Shown here one piece after another: positions 1 to 8,807 of a DNA stretch of 64,000 bases (positions are counted from its first letter, which is position 1; every line of letters starts with the position of its first letter). Location of the stretch: contig BNBH01000022.1 of NCBI GenBank assembly GCA_014655195.1, positions 71,035 to 135,034 on the forward strand. Direction: 5' to 3'. Position numbers and translations under genes: made by a program. Below the pieces are notes generated by a model. The model was not told the origin of the DNA. It was given only the letters and a program-made list of their open reading frames with translations, and made no database searches. Source of the stretch: Streptomyces cellulosae. Its GTDB lineage: Bacteria; Actinomycetota; Actinomycetes; Streptomycetales; Streptomycetaceae.

Positions 1-1
1 C

Positions 2-1375
2 GGCCCGGGCGGCTCGCCCGGGGAGGCCGGGTACGACGGAGCGCCTCGGCCGAACGGCCAGGGCGACCGGCCCGGATCGGCCGGGCCCGACGGCGCCCCG
101 CGGCCGACCCGCTTGGGCGGGCCGCCCTTGGGCGGCCCGCCTGGGGTGGGCGCGCACGGCAGCCAGCCGCGGCCGGCCGGTCAGGGCGGCCCACCCTGCG
201 CGACCGGGCCCGACACCTCACCCCCACCCACCAACCACGGCGGCCTCCTGGGCCGGATCTTCCTCACCCGCGTCATCGAACCCGGGGACGAGACCGGCGG
301 GCGTTGGGTGCGTGAATTCGGGGTGGACGGGGTGGTGCGGCGGCTCAGGCACCCGGGAGAGCCCCTGCCCGGCGTCAGCCAGAAGCGGTGGGCCGGGTTG
401 CTGGCCCGGGCCGAGCGGGCCGACCCGCGGCGGGATCTCGCCGTCGCTCAGGACGCGGGTGTGCGGTTCGTGTGTCCCGGGGACGCGGAGTGGCCCGGCC
501 AGCTCGACGACCTCGGGGACGCCCGCCCGCTCGGCCTGTGGGTGCGCGGCACCGCCGACCTGCGGATGTGGGCGCTGCGTTCCGTCGCCCTCGTCGGCGC
601 CCGGGCCTGTACCGAGTACGGCGCGTTCATGGCCGCCACTCTCGCGGCCGGGCTCGCCGAGAAGGGGTGGATCGTCGTCTCCGGCGGCGCCTACGGCATC
701 GACGGCGCCGCCCACCGAGGGGCGCTCGGCGCGGGCGGCGCCACCGTCGCCGTGCTGGCCTGCGGCGTGGACCGCCCCTACCCGCGCGGACACGCGGGAC
801 TGATCAACCGGATCGCGGAACAGGGTCTGGTGGTCGGCGAGTTGCCGCCGGGCGAGCATCCGACCCCCAGCCGCTTCCTCCTCCGCAACCGCGTGATCGC
901 CGCCCTCACCCGGGGCACGGTCGTCGTCGAGGCGGCCCACCGCAGCGGCTCCCTGGTGACCGCCCGCGCCGCCCGCCGGCTGGGACGTCACACGATAGGG
1001 GTACCGGGCCCGGCCACCAGCGGCCTCTCCGCAGGGGTGCACGAGCTGCTCCGGCAGGACGCCGTCCTCGTCACCGACACCGACGAGATCGTCGAACTGG
1101 TCGGCGACATGGGCGAGCTCGCCCCTGAGCGCAGAGGCCCCGTCCTGCCCCGTGACCTGCTGGATCCGGCGGTCCGCCAGGTCCTCGCCGCGCTGCCGGC
1201 CCGTAGGGCGGCCCGCCCGGACGACATCGCCCGCACGGCGCAGACCACCACGGACGACGCGATCGCGAAACTGTACGAACTCCGAGCACTTGGTTACGTC
1301 GAACGACACAGCGACGCCTGGAAGTTGACGCGCCAGGCGATGATCTCGGTCCGGGGCGGCGCCGATGTCCGTTGA
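2..1375 (+). CDS. dprA: DNA-processing protein DprA (5' end outside window)
   Basis: DprA/Smf-family protein that in transformable bacteria loads RecA on incoming single-stranded DNA; its role in Streptomyces is unclear. The Rossmann-like core is seen in GARACTEYG, SGGAYGIDGAAHRG, PYPRGH and FLLRNRVIAAL, followed by GSLVTARAA. A C-terminal winged-helix-like segment follows (about the last 60 residues). The frame is open to the left edge with no stop, and its first part is a low-complexity Gly/Pro/Arg region, so the start probably lies upstream of the window; TTG at 113 is the first candidate inside it. Homology to the family becomes recognisable near position 240. It precedes whiG in the same direction, as in other streptomycetes. 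Confidence 0.9.
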   Translation, partial: GPGGSPGEAGYDGAPRPNGQGDRPGSAGPDGAPRPTRLGGPPLGGPPGVGAHGSQPRPAGQGGPPCATGPDTSPPPTNHGGLLGRIFLTRVIEPGDETGGRWVREFGVDGVVRRLRHPGEPLPGVSQKRWAGLLARAERADPRRDLAVAQDAGVRFVCPGDAEWPGQLDDLGDARPLGLWVRGTADLRMWALRSVALVGARACTEYGAFMAATLAAGLAEKGWIVVSGGAYGIDGAAHRGALGAGGATVAVLACGVDRPYPRGHAGLINRIAEQGLVVGELPPGEHPTPSRFLLRNRVIAALTRGTVVVEAAHRSGSLVTARAARRLGRHTIGVPGPATSGLSAGVHELLRQDAVLVTDTDEIVELVGDMGELAPERRGPVLPRDLLDPAVRQVLAALPARRAARPDDIARTAQTTTDDAIAKLYELRALGYVERHSDAWKLTRQAMISVRGGADVR

Positions 1376-1661
1376 CGCAGCGTGTTCGGCCGTCCGGGGG
1401 AACCCCGACACGCCTTGGAGAATACGTCAGTTGGGGTATCCGAGTGATCACGCAGAGCGACGGCTGTGCCCCGGCGGGACTGCCCCCGGAACGTATCTGC
1501 GCACGGCCCGGCCCCCGTTCTTCGCACACCGCGACGCCGCAGTCACGCTACGCTCACGAGGGCCGAGACACGGACAGCCCAGAACAGACACCAGAACAGA
1601 CATCGGACAGACCACGCACCCAGGCAGTACCAGCCCACGGCAGAACGGCACTAGGCGACGA

Positions 1662-2504
1662 ATGCCCCAGCACACCTCCGGGTCCGACCGGGCGGCGATC
1701 CCCCCAGCCGCCCGCGACGGTGGCAGCGTGCGGCCGCCCGCTCCCTCGACGCTCGACGAGCTGTGGCGGTCGTACAAGGCGACGGGGGACGAACGTTTGC
1801 GGGAGCAGCTGATCCTGCACTACTCACCACTGGTGAAGTACGTCGCCGGCCGGGTCAGCGTGGGGCTGCCGCCCAACGTCGAACAGGCGGACTTCGTGTC
1901 CTCCGGGGTCTTCGGGCTGATCGACGCGATCGAGAAGTTCGACGTCGACCGCGAGATCAAGTTCGAGACGTACGCGATCACCCGGATCCGCGGCGCGATG
2001 ATCGACGAACTGCGGGCGCTGGACTGGATCCCCCGCTCCGTGCGGCAGAAGGCGCGCAACGTGGAGCGCGCCTACGCCACCCTCGAGGCGCGGCTGCGGC
2101 GCACCCCGACGGAGAACGAGGTCGCCGCCGAGATGGGCATCACCGTCGGCGAGCTGCACGCGGTGTTCAGCCAGCTCTCGCTCGCCAACGTCGTCGCCCT
2201 GGAGGAGCTGCTGCACGTCGGCGGTGACGGCGGCGACCAGCTCAGCTTCATGGACACCCTGGAGGACACCGCCGCCGACAACCCGGTGGAGGTCGCCGAG
2301 GACCGGGAGCTGCGCCGCTTCCTGGCGCGGGCCATCAACACGCTGCCCGAACGGGAGAAGACCGTGGTCACGCTGTACTACTACGAGGGCCTGACCCTGG
2401 CCGAGATCGGCAATGTGCTGGGCGTCACGGAGAGCCGGGTGAGCCAGATCCACACCAAGTCGGTGCTCCAGCTGCGCGCCAAGCTGGCCGGTTTCGGCCG
2501 CTGA
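1662..2504 (+). CDS. whiG: RNA polymerase sigma factor WhiG
   Basis: Sigma-28 (FliA)-type sigma factor that in Streptomyces directs early sporulation gene expression in aerial hyphae. The 280-residue length from ATG 1662 matches my memory of S. coelicolor WhiG. Region 2 is seen in LILHYSPLVKYVAGRV and FVSSGVFGLIDAIEKFD, with the core motif KFETYAITRIRGAMIDELR; region 4 is the HTH around GLTLAEIGNVLGVTESRVSQIHTKS. The frame extends upstream to 1365, overlapping dprA, but that extension is Arg/Pro-rich and unlike sigma factors, so the internal ATG is preferred. The 286-bp gap from dprA contains a possible promoter (TTGGAG at 1415, TATCCG at 1437, 16-bp spacer), which I rate as weak. Confidence 0.95.
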   Translation: MPQHTSGSDRAAIPPAARDGGSVRPPAPSTLDELWRSYKATGDERLREQLILHYSPLVKYVAGRVSVGLPPNVEQADFVSSGVFGLIDAIEKFDVDREIKFETYAITRIRGAMIDELRALDWIPRSVRQKARNVERAYATLEARLRRTPTENEVAAEMGITVGELHAVFSQLSLANVVALEELLHVGGDGGDQLSFMDTLEDTAADNPVEVAEDRELRRFLARAINTLPEREKTVVTLYYYEGLTLAEIGNVLGVTESRVSQIHTKSVLQLRAKLAGFGR

Positions 2505-2589
2505 CCTGTCGCTGACCCGTCGCTGACCTCGGCCGGCGGCCGGGGTGACCGGCCGGGCGAACCCCTGGCCGCGGTGGGCAAGGCGTCCG

Positions 2590-2605
2590 TAAAGTGGACG
2601 TCGTG
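2590..2605 (+). promoter_or_regulatory. -10 box and leaderless start for the TetR gene
   Basis: TAAAGT at 2590-2595 is followed after seven bases by GTG at 2603, the spacing typical of streptomycete leaderless transcripts. This favours 2603 over the in-frame GTG at 2594. No convincing -35 box is visible. Confidence 0.45.
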
Positions 2606-3184
2606 CCAAGGATTCGAGCGGCCTCCGTGGCCGAGCACCGGTCGATGCAGCGAGCCGCCCTGCTGGACGCGGCACGCTCCCTGCTGTCCGAGGGCGGTAC
2701 GGAGGCGCTGACCTTCCCGGCCCTCGCCGAGCGCACGGGCCTCGCCCGGTCGTCCGTGTACGAGTACTTCCGCTCGCGGGCGGCCGTCGTCGAGGAGCTG
2801 TGCGAGGCCGACTTCCCCGTCTGGGCGGCGGAGGTCGAGGCGGCGATGGCGGACGCCGAGGGCCCCGAGGGCAAGATCGAGGCGTACGTCCGCAAGCAGC
2901 TGGAACTGGTCGGGGACCGGCGGCACCGCGCGGTCGTCGCGATCTCCGCGAGCGAACTCGACGCCGGCGCCCGGGAGAAGATCCGCGCCGCCCACGGCGG
3001 GCTGATCGCGATGATCGTCGACGCGCTCGCCGAGCTGGGCCACGCCGAGCCGCGCCTGACCGCCATGCTGCTCCAGGGCGTGGTCGACGCGGCCGTGCGC
3101 CGTATCGAGCTGGGGGCGGCCGAGCACCCCGACGTGATCGTCCGGGCGGCGGTCTCCCTGGCCCTGGACGGCGTCCGGGGCTGA
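2603..3184 (+). CDS. TetR/AcrR-family transcriptional regulator
   Basis: A 193-residue TetR-type repressor. The N-terminal DNA-binding domain is clear: RAALLDAARSLLSEGG, then the HTH in FPALAERTGLARSSVYEYFRSRAAVVEEL. The remaining about 130 helical residues form a ligand-binding and dimerisation domain with no assignable ligand. GTG 2603 was chosen because of the preceding -10 box. It sits between whiG and the M23 peptidase gene and is convergent with the latter (34-bp gap). No palindromic operator was obvious in its own upstream region, so its targets are unknown. Certain as a family member, unassigned in function. Confidence 0.88.
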   Translation: MPRIRAASVAEHRSMQRAALLDAARSLLSEGGTEALTFPALAERTGLARSSVYEYFRSRAAVVEELCEADFPVWAAEVEAAMADAEGPEGKIEAYVRKQLELVGDRRHRAVVAISASELDAGAREKIRAAHGGLIAMIVDALAELGHAEPRLTAMLLQGVVDAAVRRIELGAAEHPDVIVRAAVSLALDGVRG

Positions 3185-3218
3185 AGCCGCCTGCCCGCCC
3201 GCGAGGCGCCCGGCCCCC

Positions 3219-3905
3219 TCAAGGCAACGGCACCCCGAGCACAGGCAGGAGCCGCGACGGACCCCGGTGCAGCAGCCACGGGGGCAGCAGCGAGAGCGGG
3301 TCCAGGTAGGTCTCGTCCCGCAGCAGACCCCAGTGGACGCAGGGCGCCGCGCAGTGGGAGCCGCCCGCCTCCACCGTGCCGATCACCTCGCCCGCCGTCA
3401 CCTCCGCGCCCTGAGGCACCGAGGCGCGGACGGGTTCGTAGGTCGTACGCAGCGGCGGATCCCCGGTGCCGGCGAGCTCCACCGACACGACCCCCTTCCC
3501 GGCCACCCGGCCCGCGAAGGACACCCGGCCGTCCGCCACCGCCCGTACCGGCGTCCCCGAAGCCGCCGCGAGATCGACACCCCGGTGTCCGGGCCCGTAG
3601 GCACTCGCCGGCGGTTCCCAGCCGCGCGGCACCCGCGGACGTACCCCCACCGGCCACGTACGGCCGACGGCCGGGACGGCCTCGTCGTCCGCGGCGGGGA
3701 GCGCCCCGACGACGGCCGTCGGCGACCCTCCCGCTCTCGCCGCGAACAGCCGTGAGGCCGGCGGCGCCAGCAGTGTCACCACCGTCAGGGCCACCACCAG
3801 CACCAGCCGCACGCACCGCCTCGGCCAACCGCCCCGCCCGCTCCCATCAGCCATTTCGGCCCGTTCACGCCACCCACGTCCCTCGCTCCGTACCGGTCCT
3901 CGCAT
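3219..3905 (-). CDS. M23-family metallopeptidase (LytM-like, membrane-anchored)
   Basis: A 228-residue predicted cell-wall hydrolase-like protein. A hydrophobic segment (CVRLVLVVALTVVTLLAPP) near residues 45-65 would anchor or export it. The M23 fold is seen in GPGHRGVDLAAASGTPVRAVADGRVSFAG, where H and D of HRGVDL are metal ligands, and in CVHWGLL near the C-terminus, which holds the second zinc-binding H. The usual HxH is reduced to CVHWG, as in several actinobacterial LytM domains, so catalytic activity is not assured. ATG 3905 has a GGGAG box about ten bases upstream; ATG 3854 is an alternative. It diverges from rpsB. Confidence 0.85.
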   Translation of the reverse strand: MRGPVRSEGRGWRERAEMADGSGRGGWPRRCVRLVLVVALTVVTLLAPPASRLFAARAGGSPTAVVGALPAADDEAVPAVGRTWPVGVRPRVPRGWEPPASAYGPGHRGVDLAAASGTPVRAVADGRVSFAGRVAGKGVVSVELAGTGDPPLRTTYEPVRASVPQGAEVTAGEVIGTVEAGGSHCAAPCVHWGLLRDETYLDPLSLLPPWLLHRGPSRLLPVLGVPLP

Positions 3906-4185
3906 GGCGGAAGCGTCTCCCGAGGAGGTGATCTCCGCCGGGACCTGTGGACGGACGGCCGGGTTGTGGACAACGGCGTCACCCGGCACCCCGCGGGTCC
4001 CGTACACTTCTGGTGGCGACCCGGGCCACCGGGTCGACTTCGCACGCCCCGACATCGGGACCGGTCACGGCCGTGGCCCGGTGTCAGCGCCCCTCGGTCC
4101 TTCGTGGCACGGCGCGTCGTGGGCGTCAGGCGCGGGAGCCGTCCGGCCCCCGCGGCACAACCGAGAAATTCAAGGAGATACGGCC
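3906..4185. other. Divergent intergenic region, M23 peptidase / rpsB
   Basis: 280 bases between divergent starts, expected to hold the rpsB promoter and leader. A TACACT hexamer at 4003-4008 could be a -10 box but no good -35 partner is visible. I see no obvious ribosomal-protein-binding structure. Confidence 0.35.
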
Positions 4186-5064
4186 ATGGCCGTCGTCACG
4201 ATGCGGGAGCTGCTGGAGAGCGGCGTCCACTTCGGTCACCAGACCCGTCGTTGGAACCCGAAGATGAAGCGCTTCATCTTCACGGAGCGCAACGGCATCT
4301 ACATCATCGACCTGCTCCAGTCGCTGTCGTACATCGACCGCGCCTACGAGTTCGTTAAGGAGACCGTGGCCCACGGCGGCACGGTCATGTTCGTCGGCAC
4401 GAAGAAGCAGGCGCAGGAGGCCATCGCCGAGCAGGCCACCCGCGTCGGCATGCCCTACGTCAACCAGCGCTGGCTGGGCGGCATGCTCACCAACTTCTCG
4501 ACCGTCTACAAGCGTCTGCAGCGCCTCAAGGAGCTCGAGCAGATCGACTTCGAGGACGTGGCCGCCTCCGGCCTCACCAAGAAGGAACTGCTGGTCCTCT
4601 CCCGCGAGAAGGCGAAGCTGGAGAAGACCCTCGGCGGTATCCGCGAGATGCAGAAGGTGCCCAGCGCCGTCTGGATCGTGGACACCAAGAAGGAGCACAT
4701 CGCGGTCGGCGAGGCCCGGAAGCTCAACATCCCGGTCGTCGCCATCCTCGACACCAACTGCGACCCCGACGAGGTCGACTACAAGATCCCGGGCAACGAC
4801 GACGCGATCCGCTCCGTCACCCTGCTCACCCGCGTGATCGCCGACGCCGTCGCCGAGGGCCTCATCGCCCGCAGCGGTGGCGCCGAGGGCAAGGGCGAGA
4901 AGGCCGCCGGCGAGCCGCTGGCCGAGTGGGAGCGCGACCTGCTCGAGGGCGAGAAGAAGGCCGACGAGGCCGCTCCGGCCGCCGCCGAGGGCGAGAAGCC
5001 GGCTGAGGCCCCCGCCGCCGAGGCCCCGCAGGCCGAGGCCGAGCCCAAGGCCGAGCAGGCCTGA
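4186..5064 (+). CDS. rpsB: 30S ribosomal protein S2
   Basis: Structural protein of the small ribosomal subunit. ATG 4186 follows an AAGGAG box at 4172-4177 and gives 292 residues. Family motifs are intact: MRELLESGVHFGHQTRRWNPKM, GTKKQAQEAI, YVNQRWLGGMLTNF, PSAVWIVDTKKEHIAV and ILDTNCDPDEVDY. The last about 50 residues are an acidic, Ala/Glu/Lys/Pro-rich tail typical of streptomycete S2 and absent from shorter proteobacterial S2. It is the first gene of the rpsB-tsf translation pair. The frame extends upstream to 3904 but that part is not S2-like. Confidence 0.98.
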   Translation: MAVVTMRELLESGVHFGHQTRRWNPKMKRFIFTERNGIYIIDLLQSLSYIDRAYEFVKETVAHGGTVMFVGTKKQAQEAIAEQATRVGMPYVNQRWLGGMLTNFSTVYKRLQRLKELEQIDFEDVAASGLTKKELLVLSREKAKLEKTLGGIREMQKVPSAVWIVDTKKEHIAVGEARKLNIPVVAILDTNCDPDEVDYKIPGNDDAIRSVTLLTRVIADAVAEGLIARSGGAEGKGEKAAGEPLAEWERDLLEGEKKADEAAPAAAEGEKPAEAPAAEAPQAEAEPKAEQA

Positions 5065-5084
5065 CCGCTCCGTCAGAGCCGATG

Positions 5085-5121
5085 ACGGCGGGAGCGGTGA
5101 CATGACGTCCGCTCCCGCCGT
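5085..5121 (+). terminator. Stem-loop between rpsB and tsf
   Basis: A perfect 13-bp stem (ACGGCGGGAGCGG / CCGCTCCCGCCGT) with an 11-base loop, 20 bases after the rpsB stop. There is no U-tract, so it may be a partial terminator or an mRNA-processing or stability element that sets the rpsB:tsf ratio. Confidence 0.65.
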
Positions 5122-5218
5122 TCACCCGTAGACCGGCGGTGGCCCGGGACCTGCCCACGAAGCGGTCCCGCCCCGCCGCTCTTCGAACCTCCAGACTTCG
5201 AGAAAGATTCACAGACTC

Positions 5219-6055
5219 ATGGCGAACTACACCGCCGCCGACGTCAAGAAGCTCCGGGAGCTCACCGGCGCCGGCATGATGGACTGCAAGAAGGCGCTGG
5301 ACGAGGCCGACGGCAACGTCGAGAAGGCCGTCGAGGCGCTCCGCATCAAGGGCCAGAAGGGCGTCGCCAAGCGCGAGGGCCGCTCCGCCGAGAACGGCGC
5401 CGTGGTCTCGGTCATCGCCGACGACAACTCCTCCGGTGTCATCGTCGAGCTGAAGTGCGAGACGGACTTCGTCGCCAAGGGCGAGAAGTTCCAGGCCGTC
5501 GCCACGGCGATCGCCGAGCACGTCGCCAAGACCTCCCCGGCCGACCTCGAGGCCCTGCTCGCCTCGGAGATCGAGGCCGGCAAGACCGTCCAGGCGTTCG
5601 TCGACGAGGCCAACGCCAACCTCGGTGAGAAGATCGTCCTCGACCGCTTCGCGCAGTTCGCCGACGGCTACGTGACGGCGTACATGCACCGCACGATGCC
5701 CGACCTGCCCCCGCAGATCGGTGTGCTCGTCGAGCTGGACAAGCCGAACGCCGAGATCGCCAAGGGCGTCGCCCAGCACATCGCCGCCTTCGCGCCGAAG
5801 TACCTCTCCAAGGAGGACGTGCCGGCCGAGGTCGTCGAGTCCGAGCGCCGCATCGCCGAGGAGACCACCCGCGCCGAGGGCAAGCCCGAGGCCGCGATCG
5901 GCAAGATCGTCGAGGGTCGTCTCAACGGTTTCTTCAAGGACGCCACGCTGCTCGGCCAGCCGTACGCGCTCGACAACAAGAAGTCCGTCCAGAAGGTGCT
6001 GGACGAGGCCGGTGTCACCCTGAAGCGCTTCTCGCGCATCAAGGTCGGCATCTGA
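5219..6055 (+). CDS. tsf: Elongation factor Ts
   Basis: Guanine-nucleotide exchange factor for EF-Tu. The 278-residue product opens with the UBA-like domain MANYTAADVKKLRELTGAGMMDCKKALDEA-type sequence (key motif TGAGMMDCKKAL), followed by the KRE/GRSAENG segment and the conserved VELKCETDFVAK motif of the core domain; PYALDNKKSVQKVL closes it. Length matches the actinobacterial form. It lies 154 bp downstream of rpsB, separated by a stem-loop. The start has only a weak GAGAAAG ribosome site. Confident call. Confidence 0.98.
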   Translation: MANYTAADVKKLRELTGAGMMDCKKALDEADGNVEKAVEALRIKGQKGVAKREGRSAENGAVVSVIADDNSSGVIVELKCETDFVAKGEKFQAVATAIAEHVAKTSPADLEALLASEIEAGKTVQAFVDEANANLGEKIVLDRFAQFADGYVTAYMHRTMPDLPPQIGVLVELDKPNAEIAKGVAQHIAAFAPKYLSKEDVPAEVVESERRIAEETTRAEGKPEAAIGKIVEGRLNGFFKDATLLGQPYALDNKKSVQKVLDEAGVTLKRFSRIKVGI

Positions 6056-6085
6056 GTCCGCACCGCGACGGACGCGCGACCCCGA

Positions 6086-6246
6086 TAGGGTCGACAGCAG
6101 TCGTTCGGACATGCGTCCACGCACGCGCGCGTGCCGGGCGACAGCAGATCTGACGAGGAGGCCATTGCCGCATGGGATGCGAAACACGCCCCACCGGCAA
6201 TGGCCTTCTTCGTATGTGCAACACGTGAAAGAGGCGGGATTCGACC
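6086..6246 (+). promoter_or_regulatory. pyrH leader: possible promoter followed by a hairpin
   Basis: TAGGGT at 6086-6091 could be a -10 box, followed by the alternating palindrome GCACGCGCGCGTGC (6121-6134) and then the strong hairpin at 6160-6209. If the promoter is real, the hairpin lies inside the pyrH leader and could act as an attenuator rather than simply as the tsf terminator. This is inference from position only. Confidence 0.3.
6160..6209 (+). terminator. Rho-independent-type terminator after tsf
   Basis: GGCCATTGCCG (6160-6170) pairs perfectly with CGGCAATGGCC (6195-6205) and is followed by TTCTTCGT, unusually T-rich for this genome. It lies 105 bp after tsf and 37 bp before pyrH. 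Confidence 0.7.
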
Positions 6247-7005
6247 ATGACGACCAAGGCTGAGAAGAGCGACGACGGCAAAGTGCGCGGCCGGTTTCTG
6301 CTGAAGCTGTCCGGAGAGGCCTTCTCCGGTGGCGGAGGCCTGGGCGTCGATCCCGACGTGGTGCACGCCATCGCCCGTGAGATCGCGGCCGTCGTACGCG
6401 ACGGCGCGCAGATCGCGATCGTGATCGGCGGCGGCAACTTCTTCCGCGGAGCCGAGCTCCAGGTGCGCGGCATGGACCGCGCCCGTTCCGACTACATGGG
6501 CATGCTCGGCACCGTGATGAACTGCCTGGCCCTCCAGGACTTCCTGGAGAAGGAAGGCGTCGACTGCCGTGTGCAGACGGCCATCACCATGGGCCAGGTC
6601 GCCGAGCCCTACATCCCGCTGCGCGCCGTGCGCCACCTGGAGAAGGGCCGCGTGGTCATCTTCGGCGCCGGTATGGGCATGCCGTACTTCTCCACCGACA
6701 CCACCGCCGCGCAGCGCGCCCTCGAGATCGACGCCGAGGCGCTCCTCATGGGCAAGAACGGTGTCGACGGGGTCTACGACTCCGACCCCAAGACCAACCC
6801 CGACGCCGTCAAGTTCGACGCCCTCGGCTACGGCGAGGTCATCACCCGGAACCTCAAGGTCGCCGATGCCACGGCCGTCACGCTCTGCCGTGACAACAGC
6901 CTCCCGATCGTCGTGTTCGAACTCCTGCAGGAGGGCAACATCGCCCGCGCCGTCAAGGGTGAGAAGATCGGCACGCTGGTGGGCGACCAGCCCGGGCACA
7001 ACTGA
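6247..7005 (+). CDS. pyrH: UMP kinase
   Basis: Cytosolic uridylate kinase of the amino-acid-kinase fold, converting UMP to UDP in pyrimidine nucleotide synthesis. At 252 residues it has the expected length. Seen motifs: LLKLSGEAF at the N-terminus, AIVIGGGNFFRG, RARSDYMGMLGTVMNCLALQDFLE, and the hexameric-enzyme segment GMGMPYFSTDTTAAQRALEIDAEALLMGKNGVDGVYD. ATG 6247 is preceded by AAAGAGGCGGG. The gene is followed after 120 bp by frr, the usual bacterial arrangement. Confidence 0.97.
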   Translation: MTTKAEKSDDGKVRGRFLLKLSGEAFSGGGGLGVDPDVVHAIAREIAAVVRDGAQIAIVIGGGNFFRGAELQVRGMDRARSDYMGMLGTVMNCLALQDFLEKEGVDCRVQTAITMGQVAEPYIPLRAVRHLEKGRVVIFGAGMGMPYFSTDTTAAQRALEIDAEALLMGKNGVDGVYDSDPKTNPDAVKFDALGYGEVITRNLKVADATAVTLCRDNSLPIVVFELLQEGNIARAVKGEKIGTLVGDQPGHN

Positions 7006-7125
7006 CCGGGGGATGGACAATGTCCTGCCGGTCGTGAACCGTGCAGGAAGAAGACGCGACGCAGCCGGCCGCCGCCCCGACCGAGGACCGCAGCCGGGCC
7101 TACTCAAGACACGCAGGAGCAAGTG

Positions 7126-7683
7126 GTGATCGAAGAGACCCTCCTCGAGGCCGAGGAGAAGATGGAGAAGGCCGTCGTGGTCGCCAAGGAGGACTTCGCC
7201 GCGATCCGCACCGGCCGTGCGCACCCGGCGATGTTCAACAAGATCGTGGCCGACTACTACGGCGCGCCGACGCCGATCAACCAGCTGGCCTCGTTCTCCG
7301 TGCCCGAGCCGCGCATGGCCGTGGTGACCCCGTTCGACAAGAGCGCCCTGCGCAACATCGAGCAGGCGATCCGTGACTCGGACCTGGGCGTCAACCCGAG
7401 CAACGACGGCAACATCATCCGGGTGGTGTTCCCCGAGCTGACCGAGGAGCGCCGGCGCGAGTACATCAAGGTCGCCAAGGGCAAGGGCGAGGACGCGAAG
7501 ATCTCGATCCGCTCCGTGCGCCGCAAGGCCAAGGAAGCCATCGACAAGCTGATCAAGGACGGCGAGGTCGGCGAGGACGAGGGCCGCCGTGCGGAGAAGG
7601 AGCTCGACGACACCACCGCGAAGTACGTCGCTCAGGTGGACGAGCTTCTGAAGCACAAGGAAGCGGAGCTGCTCGAGGTCTGA
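7126..7683 (+). CDS. frr: Ribosome recycling factor
   Basis: Releases ribosomes from mRNA after termination together with EF-G. The 185-residue product matches the family length and contains IRTGRAHPAMFNKI, YYGAPTPINQLAS, IRDSDLGVNPSNDG, IRVVFPELTEERRREYIKVAK and the C-terminal ELLKHKEAELLEV. Two GTG codons are adjacent (7123, 7126); 7126 gives MIEETLLEAEEK, the form I recall from other Streptomyces. CAGGAG lies about seven bases upstream. Its stop overlaps the cdsA start (TGATG), so the two genes are probably translationally coupled. Confidence 0.97.
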   Translation: MIEETLLEAEEKMEKAVVVAKEDFAAIRTGRAHPAMFNKIVADYYGAPTPINQLASFSVPEPRMAVVTPFDKSALRNIEQAIRDSDLGVNPSNDGNIIRVVFPELTEERRREYIKVAKGKGEDAKISIRSVRRKAKEAIDKLIKDGEVGEDEGRRAEKELDDTTAKYVAQVDELLKHKEAELLEV

Positions 7684-8807
7684 TGAACGACTCTTCCTGG
7701 GGGACGCCGCAGACCGGGTACTGGGGGCCGTCCGACCAGGGACCCGGCCCGGGAGCTGTCCCGGCGGGTCCCGCGTACGATGCGCACCAAGCACAGCAGA
7801 CGCGGCCCATGCCCATCGTGCCTGATGTACCCGAACACGGCGGAGACCAGGATGCGGACCGGGGGGCTGCTCGGCTGAGCGGCCCCCTGTTCCGAGACGA
7901 GCCGACGCGGGCCCGCCCCCTGCCGGGGGAGGTGCCGCAGAATCCGGAGCCCATGCCCCACGCCCCGCAGCCGGCACCCGCACCGCAGAAGAAGACCGCG
8001 GGGCGGGACCTCGGCGCCGCGATAGGCGTCGGCGTCGGACTCGGCGCGGTGATCGTCGCGTCCCTGTTCTTCGTCAAGGCCGTCTTCGTCGGCGTGATCG
8101 CGGTCGCCGTCGTGGTGGGCCTGTGGGAGCTGACGACGCGTCTGGACGAGCGCAAGGGGATCAAGGCGCCCCTCGTGCCGCTGGCGCTGGGGGGCGCGGC
8201 CATGGTCGTCGCCGGGTACGCCCGGGGCGCCGAGGGCGCGTGGATCGCCATGGCCCTGACCACGCTGGCGGTGCTGGTGTGGCGCATGACGGCGCCGCCG
8301 GAGGGCTACCTCAAGGACGTCACGGCCGGCGTCTTCGCCGCGTTCTACGTCCCCTTCCTGGCGACGTTCGTCGCGATGCTGCTGAAGGCCGAGGACGGCC
8401 CGTGGCGCGTGCTGACCTTCCTGCTGCTCACCGTGGTCAGCGACACCGGCGCGTACGCGGTCGGCTGGCGCTTCGGCAAGCACAAGCTCGCCCCGCGCAT
8501 CAGCCCGGGCAAGACCCGCGAGGGCCTGCTGGGCGCGGTCGCCTTCTCGATGGCGGCGGGCGCACTGTGCATGCAGTTCCTAATCGACGACGGCCAGTGG
8601 TGGCAGGGCCTGCTGCTGGGCCTCGCGGTCGCGGCCAGCGCGACGCTGGGCGACCTCGGCGAGTCGATGATCAAGCGGGACCTGGGCATCAAGGACATGG
8701 GCACGCTGCTGCCGGGCCACGGCGGCATCATGGACCGCCTGGACTCCCTCCTGCCGACGGCGCCGGTGGTGTGGCTGCTGCTGGCGATCTTCGTGGGGGC
8801 GGGCTGA
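7683..8807 (+). CDS. cdsA: Phosphatidate cytidylyltransferase
   Basis: Integral membrane enzyme making CDP-diacylglycerol from phosphatidic acid and CTP, the branch point of phospholipid synthesis. The first about 100 residues are a Pro/Gly-rich cytoplasmic extension characteristic of actinobacterial CdsA. A series of hydrophobic segments follows from about residue 110. The family signature is complete: VVSDTGAYAVGWRFGKHKL, ISPGKTREGLLGAV and the C-terminal DLGESMIKRDLGIKDMG with LPGHGGIMDRLDS. The start overlaps the frr stop by one base. 374 residues. Confidence 0.96.
   Translation: MNDSSWGTPQTGYWGPSDQGPGPGAVPAGPAYDAHQAQQTRPMPIVPDVPEHGGDQDADRGAARLSGPLFRDEPTRARPLPGEVPQNPEPMPHAPQPAPAPQKKTAGRDLGAAIGVGVGLGAVIVASLFFVKAVFVGVIAVAVVVGLWELTTRLDERKGIKAPLVPLALGGAAMVVAGYARGAEGAWIAMALTTLAVLVWRMTAPPEGYLKDVTAGVFAAFYVPFLATFVAMLLKAEDGPWRVLTFLLLTVVSDTGAYAVGWRFGKHKLAPRISPGKTREGLLGAVAFSMAAGALCMQFLIDDGQWWQGLLLGLAVAASATLGDLGESMIKRDLGIKDMGTLLPGHGGIMDRLDSLLPTAPVVWLLLAIFVGAG

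Noticed and set aside
2499..2530. Short direct repeats of CGCTGACC after whiG
   Set aside because: Only three short copies with imperfect spacing; no plausible function or structure.
5668..7983. About 770-codon minus-strand frame across tsf, pyrH and frr
   Set aside because: It runs opposite three certain housekeeping genes and has composition typical of high-GC antisense frames.
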